Shown here: positions 5,994 through 8,240 of the stretch, piece by piece
How the letters are laid out: each line of letters opens with the position of its first letter
How positions within the stretch are numbered: position 1 is the first letter of the stretch
NCBI GenBank assembly: GCA_030428695.1
Contig: JAUIEM010000423.1
Span: 1 to 8,240 of the forward strand
From: a bacterium
GTDB lineage: Bacteria; Planctomycetota; J058; JAJDCP01
Reading direction: 5' to 3'
DNA length: 8,240 nucleotides
Position numbers and translations under genes: made by a program
Notes under the pieces: generated by a model
What the model saw: only the letters and a program-made list of their open reading frames with translations
What the model was told of the DNA's origin: nothing
The model's database searches: none

Positions 5994-7624
5994 TGGTCGT
6001 GTCCCGCACCCTGTGTCTGGCGGCGCTGCTGGCCACCGCCGCGCCGGCCGCCCGGGCCGACATCCTGTGCCTGGTGGACGGCCGCATCTTCGACGACGTT
6101 GCGCTGACCCGGATCGAGGGCGGCCTGCGGGTCGCGTTCGAGAACGGCGACGTCGACGTCCCCAGCCGCCTGGTCCAGGACTTCGTCATCGAGGACGACT
6201 CCGGCTTCGTGCCGACCTCCGACGAGGAGCGCGAGAACCTGGCGGCCGGCAAGGTCTGGTTCGACGGCCGCTGGGTCACCGTGCGCGAGCGGGACAAGGC
6301 CGTCGAGGACCTGCTGGAGGAGCAGCGCGCCCTGCTCGACGAGATCCGCGAGACCCGCGTGTGGCGCAACCGGCTGAAGGAGGAGTCGAAGAACTTCTCG
6401 TTCGAGTCCACGGTCCCGCGCCACGTCTACGAGCGATATCGGGACCTGTGTGAGGACTACTTCGCGGAGTTCGTCAAGGCCTTCAAGATCAAGAAACCCA
6501 GGGGCCTCTCCAAGCTCACGATCAAGTTCTACGCAGACGAAGAGGCGTTCTATCAGGTGACGGGAGTGCCGCGCGGTGTCCTGGGCTTCTTCCGGGTCAT
6601 CGAGCCCTACGAACTCCAGCTGTTCTACGACCGCCTGGACCCCACGTATACCGAGGAGGTGCTCTACCACGAACTGGGACACTACCTGCACAAGCTGATC
6701 GACATCGAGTTCCGGTACCCGCACTGGCCAGGGGAGTCCATGTGCGAGTACTACGCCGCGAGCACCTTCGACCCCGAGACGAAGCGCCGGGAGTGGGGAG
6801 GGATTCACTCGGGCCGCCTCACGGTGATCCGCGCGATGATCGAGCGAGATGAATGGGTCGGCCTTCGCAATATGCTGACGGGCTGCAACGACCGAAACCA
6901 GACCGACTACTCCTGGGGCTGGTCCTTCGTGCACTTCATGATGAAGGACAAGAAGAACGGTCCGCGGTTCCGGAAGTTCTTCACGTCGCTCGCGCTCGAC
7001 AAGAACGTGGACCGCATCATCCAGTCCATAGGGAGCCACAGGCTGAAGGGGGTCTCGGGTGAGGTCATGCTGGAGACGTTCTCGGACCACCTGCGGCTCA
7101 AGGAGGGCGACCTCGAGGAGATGGAGTCTGCCTGGCACGACTACATTCGCGAGGAACTGGCCATCGAGGACTCCCGAGGCCTGGCCACTGCGGCGTGGTT
7201 TGCGTTTGCCCAGGGTCGGAAGTTCCGCGCGAAGCGGCTCTACGAAGAGGCCGTCGAAGCCGGGACCGAGGACTCTCTGACCTACTATCGCTACGGCATC
7301 GTGCTGGACGCCACCGATGAAGAGGCCGCCGCGCGCGAGAACTGGGCGCGGGCGGTCGAGCTCGACCCGCTGGTGCCCGAGTACTACATCGCCTGGGGCC
7401 GGTCGCTGCTGGGCGAGACGAAGGACGAGAGCTGGGAGGAGGGCAAGCGCCTGCTCCAGCTCGCGCTCGAGATCGAGCCCGACAACTTCTACCTCGAGCG
7501 CAACCTCGACAGCCTCCTCACCCGCTCCAAGCGCCGCACCCAGCGGGCGAAGGACGAGGCCGGGAAGAAGGACGGCGACGAGGACGAGGAGGACGAGGAA
7601 GAGGCCGGCGCGGGGGCCGACTAG
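5993..7624 (+). CDS. Exported DUF1570-like zinc metallopeptidase with C-terminal TPRs
   Basis: This 543-residue protein overlaps the previous stop by one base (TGATG at 5991-5995) and has AAGGAAG at 5979-5985, so translation is likely coupled. A signal peptide ends near ARA at residues 20-22. Residues 23-69 form a small beta-rich domain, followed by a charged helix at 98-135. The peptidase-like domain (about 136-365) carries H226-E-L-G-H230, the gluzincin zinc motif, then HWPGESMCEYY with E248 as probable third ligand, 17 residues after the last His. SWGWSFVHFMM (307-317) matches the later helix of this family. Residues about 395-505 are TPR-like, and the tail (521-543) is Lys/Asp/Glu-rich. 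Substrate is unknown; it probably acts outside the cytoplasm. Codons ending in A or T cluster in 6434-7321 and are nearly absent on both sides of it within the same gene. Confidence 0.85.
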   Translation: MVVSRTLCLAALLATAAPAARADILCLVDGRIFDDVALTRIEGGLRVAFENGDVDVPSRLVQDFVIEDDSGFVPTSDEERENLAAGKVWFDGRWVTVRERDKAVEDLLEEQRALLDEIRETRVWRNRLKEESKNFSFESTVPRHVYERYRDLCEDYFAEFVKAFKIKKPRGLSKLTIKFYADEEAFYQVTGVPRGVLGFFRVIEPYELQLFYDRLDPTYTEEVLYHELGHYLHKLIDIEFRYPHWPGESMCEYYAASTFDPETKRREWGGIHSGRLTVIRAMIERDEWVGLRNMLTGCNDRNQTDYSWGWSFVHFMMKDKKNGPRFRKFFTSLALDKNVDRIIQSIGSHRLKGVSGEVMLETFSDHLRLKEGDLEEMESAWHDYIREELAIEDSRGLATAAWFAFAQGRKFRAKRLYEEAVEAGTEDSLTYYRYGIVLDATDEEAAARENWARAVELDPLVPEYYIAWGRSLLGETKDESWEEGKRLLQLALEIEPDNFYLERNLDSLLTRSKRRTQRAKDEAGKKDGDEDEEDEEEAGAGAD

Positions 7625-7639
7625 CCGACCCCCGCGAGC

Positions 7640-8240
7640 GTGGTCCCCCTCCTGCCGAGCTGCGCCGTCGCGTGGGCGCTGGCCCTCGGGCCGGCGCCCG
7701 CGCCGCATCCGGGGCCGCCCATCTGGGCCGACGTCGCGATCACCGACGAGGGCGTGCTGTTCGAGCTGCGCGGCGAGGTCGAGCCGATGCAGCAGATGCT
7801 CGGCCTCGAGTTCGGGCTGGTCGGCCCGCTCGACCCGGACGACGAGGAGCTCGCGCGCGCCGCGGTCGCGGAGCTGTTCGAGACCGCCGGCGTCCTCACG
7901 GTGGACGGCGAGCCCGTCGCGGTCGACCTGCGGCGCGTGGAGTTCCCCGTCGACGACGCGGAGACCGACGGCTGGCTGCGCGTCGAGGTCGACGCCTTCT
8001 ACGCGACGGGCCACCTGCCGCGGGACGTGCGCTTCTTCTGGGAGCGCTGGCAGGGCGTCGCCTGGATGGAGGAGACCTACATGCCGCTGCTGGTGAAGCA
8101 GGGGCGGCACCTCGACATGGTCTCGCTGTACCCGCCCGAGCCCGAGTTCCTCTGGCACGCGCGCGAGCGCACGTCGCGCGAGCCGCGCGAGGCGCCCCCG
8201 CCGCCGCCGCCGCCGCCCACGCTGCCCGCGGCGTCGCTGG
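7640..8240 (+). CDS. 5' part of a probably exported protein of unknown function, cut by the window end
   Basis: The frame is open from GTG 7640 to the window edge (200 codons) with strong G/C third-position bias, supporting real coding. GTG 7640 is the first possible start after the in-phase TAG at 7622-7624, which is the stop of the peptidase gene, 15 bp upstream; ribosome binding bases are weak, so the exact start is uncertain. The N-terminus is hydrophobic, ending in APAPHPG, and may be a signal peptide although it lacks basic residues. Residues about 28-165 appear beta-rich, with motifs VDGEPVAVDL and FFWERWQGVAWMEETYMP; I do not recognise the family. Residues 186-193 are eight prolines in a row (8195-8218), mostly from CCG repeats, probably a linker to a domain beyond the window. 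Spacing and style place it in the peptidase operon. Confidence 0.7.
   Translation, partial: MVPLLPSCAVAWALALGPAPAPHPGPPIWADVAITDEGVLFELRGEVEPMQQMLGLEFGLVGPLDPDDEELARAAVAELFETAGVLTVDGEPVAVDLRRVEFPVDDAETDGWLRVEVDAFYATGHLPRDVRFFWERWQGVAWMEETYMPLLVKQGRHLDMVSLYPPEPEFLWHARERTSREPREAPPPPPPPPTLPAASL

Noticed and set aside
5972..8158. A 728-codon minus-strand open frame opposite the metallopeptidase gene and the next gene
   Set aside because: The plus strand encodes HELGH, a signal peptide and TPRs here and has the codon bias; the reverse frame spans two genes and their gap and shows no family features.
8195..8218. CCG repeat tract as a microsatellite of interest
   Set aside because: It is in frame and encodes a simple polyproline linker, common in GC-rich exported proteins.

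Overview
The window is very GC-rich bacterial DNA whose real genes end most codons in G or C. It holds several exported, repeat-rich proteins (signal peptides, HEAT and TPR repeats, and a gluzincin-type metallopeptidase of the DUF1570-like sort). That mix is common in Planctomycetota and related environmental lineages. The assignment is an inference from protein style; no marker gene is present.

Layout from left to right, all genes on the + strand: (1) the 3' end of an upstream coding region, possibly a LysR-type regulator (ends at 169). (2) A promoter (TTGACC, 16 bp, TATCAT) and a leader of about 220 nt, feeding a 689-residue exported protein (461-2530) that combines a short TPR, HEAT-like repeats and a receiver-like domain. 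(3) A tRNA-Thr(CGT) gene (2663-2737). (4) A segment of about 1.2 kb starting at the tRNA 3' end and closed by a second, 24-bp perfect copy of that end (3944-3967). It carries one gene with clearly different codon use, a zinc-ribbon DUF4145 protein (3055-3708). This looks like a tiny tRNA-integrated island without a recombinase gene. (5) A GC-rich spacer with a perfect 10-bp inverted repeat. (6) A tight operon: 4344-5993 (PsbP-like domain plus what looks like a metallopeptidase fold without its zinc motif), 5993-7624 (the counterpart with an intact HELGH motif and C-terminal TPRs; stop and start overlap in TGATG), and 7640 to the window end (another probably exported protein, cut by the window).

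The observations most worth following are the integrase-less tRNA-Thr island with its DUF4145 cargo, the translationally coupled pair of a predicted pseudopeptidase and peptidase, a sharply bounded change of codon use inside the peptidase gene covering mainly its catalytic domain, and a receiver-like domain inside an apparently exported HEAT-repeat protein. No CRISPR array, transposase, integrase, phage structural gene or rRNA is present.
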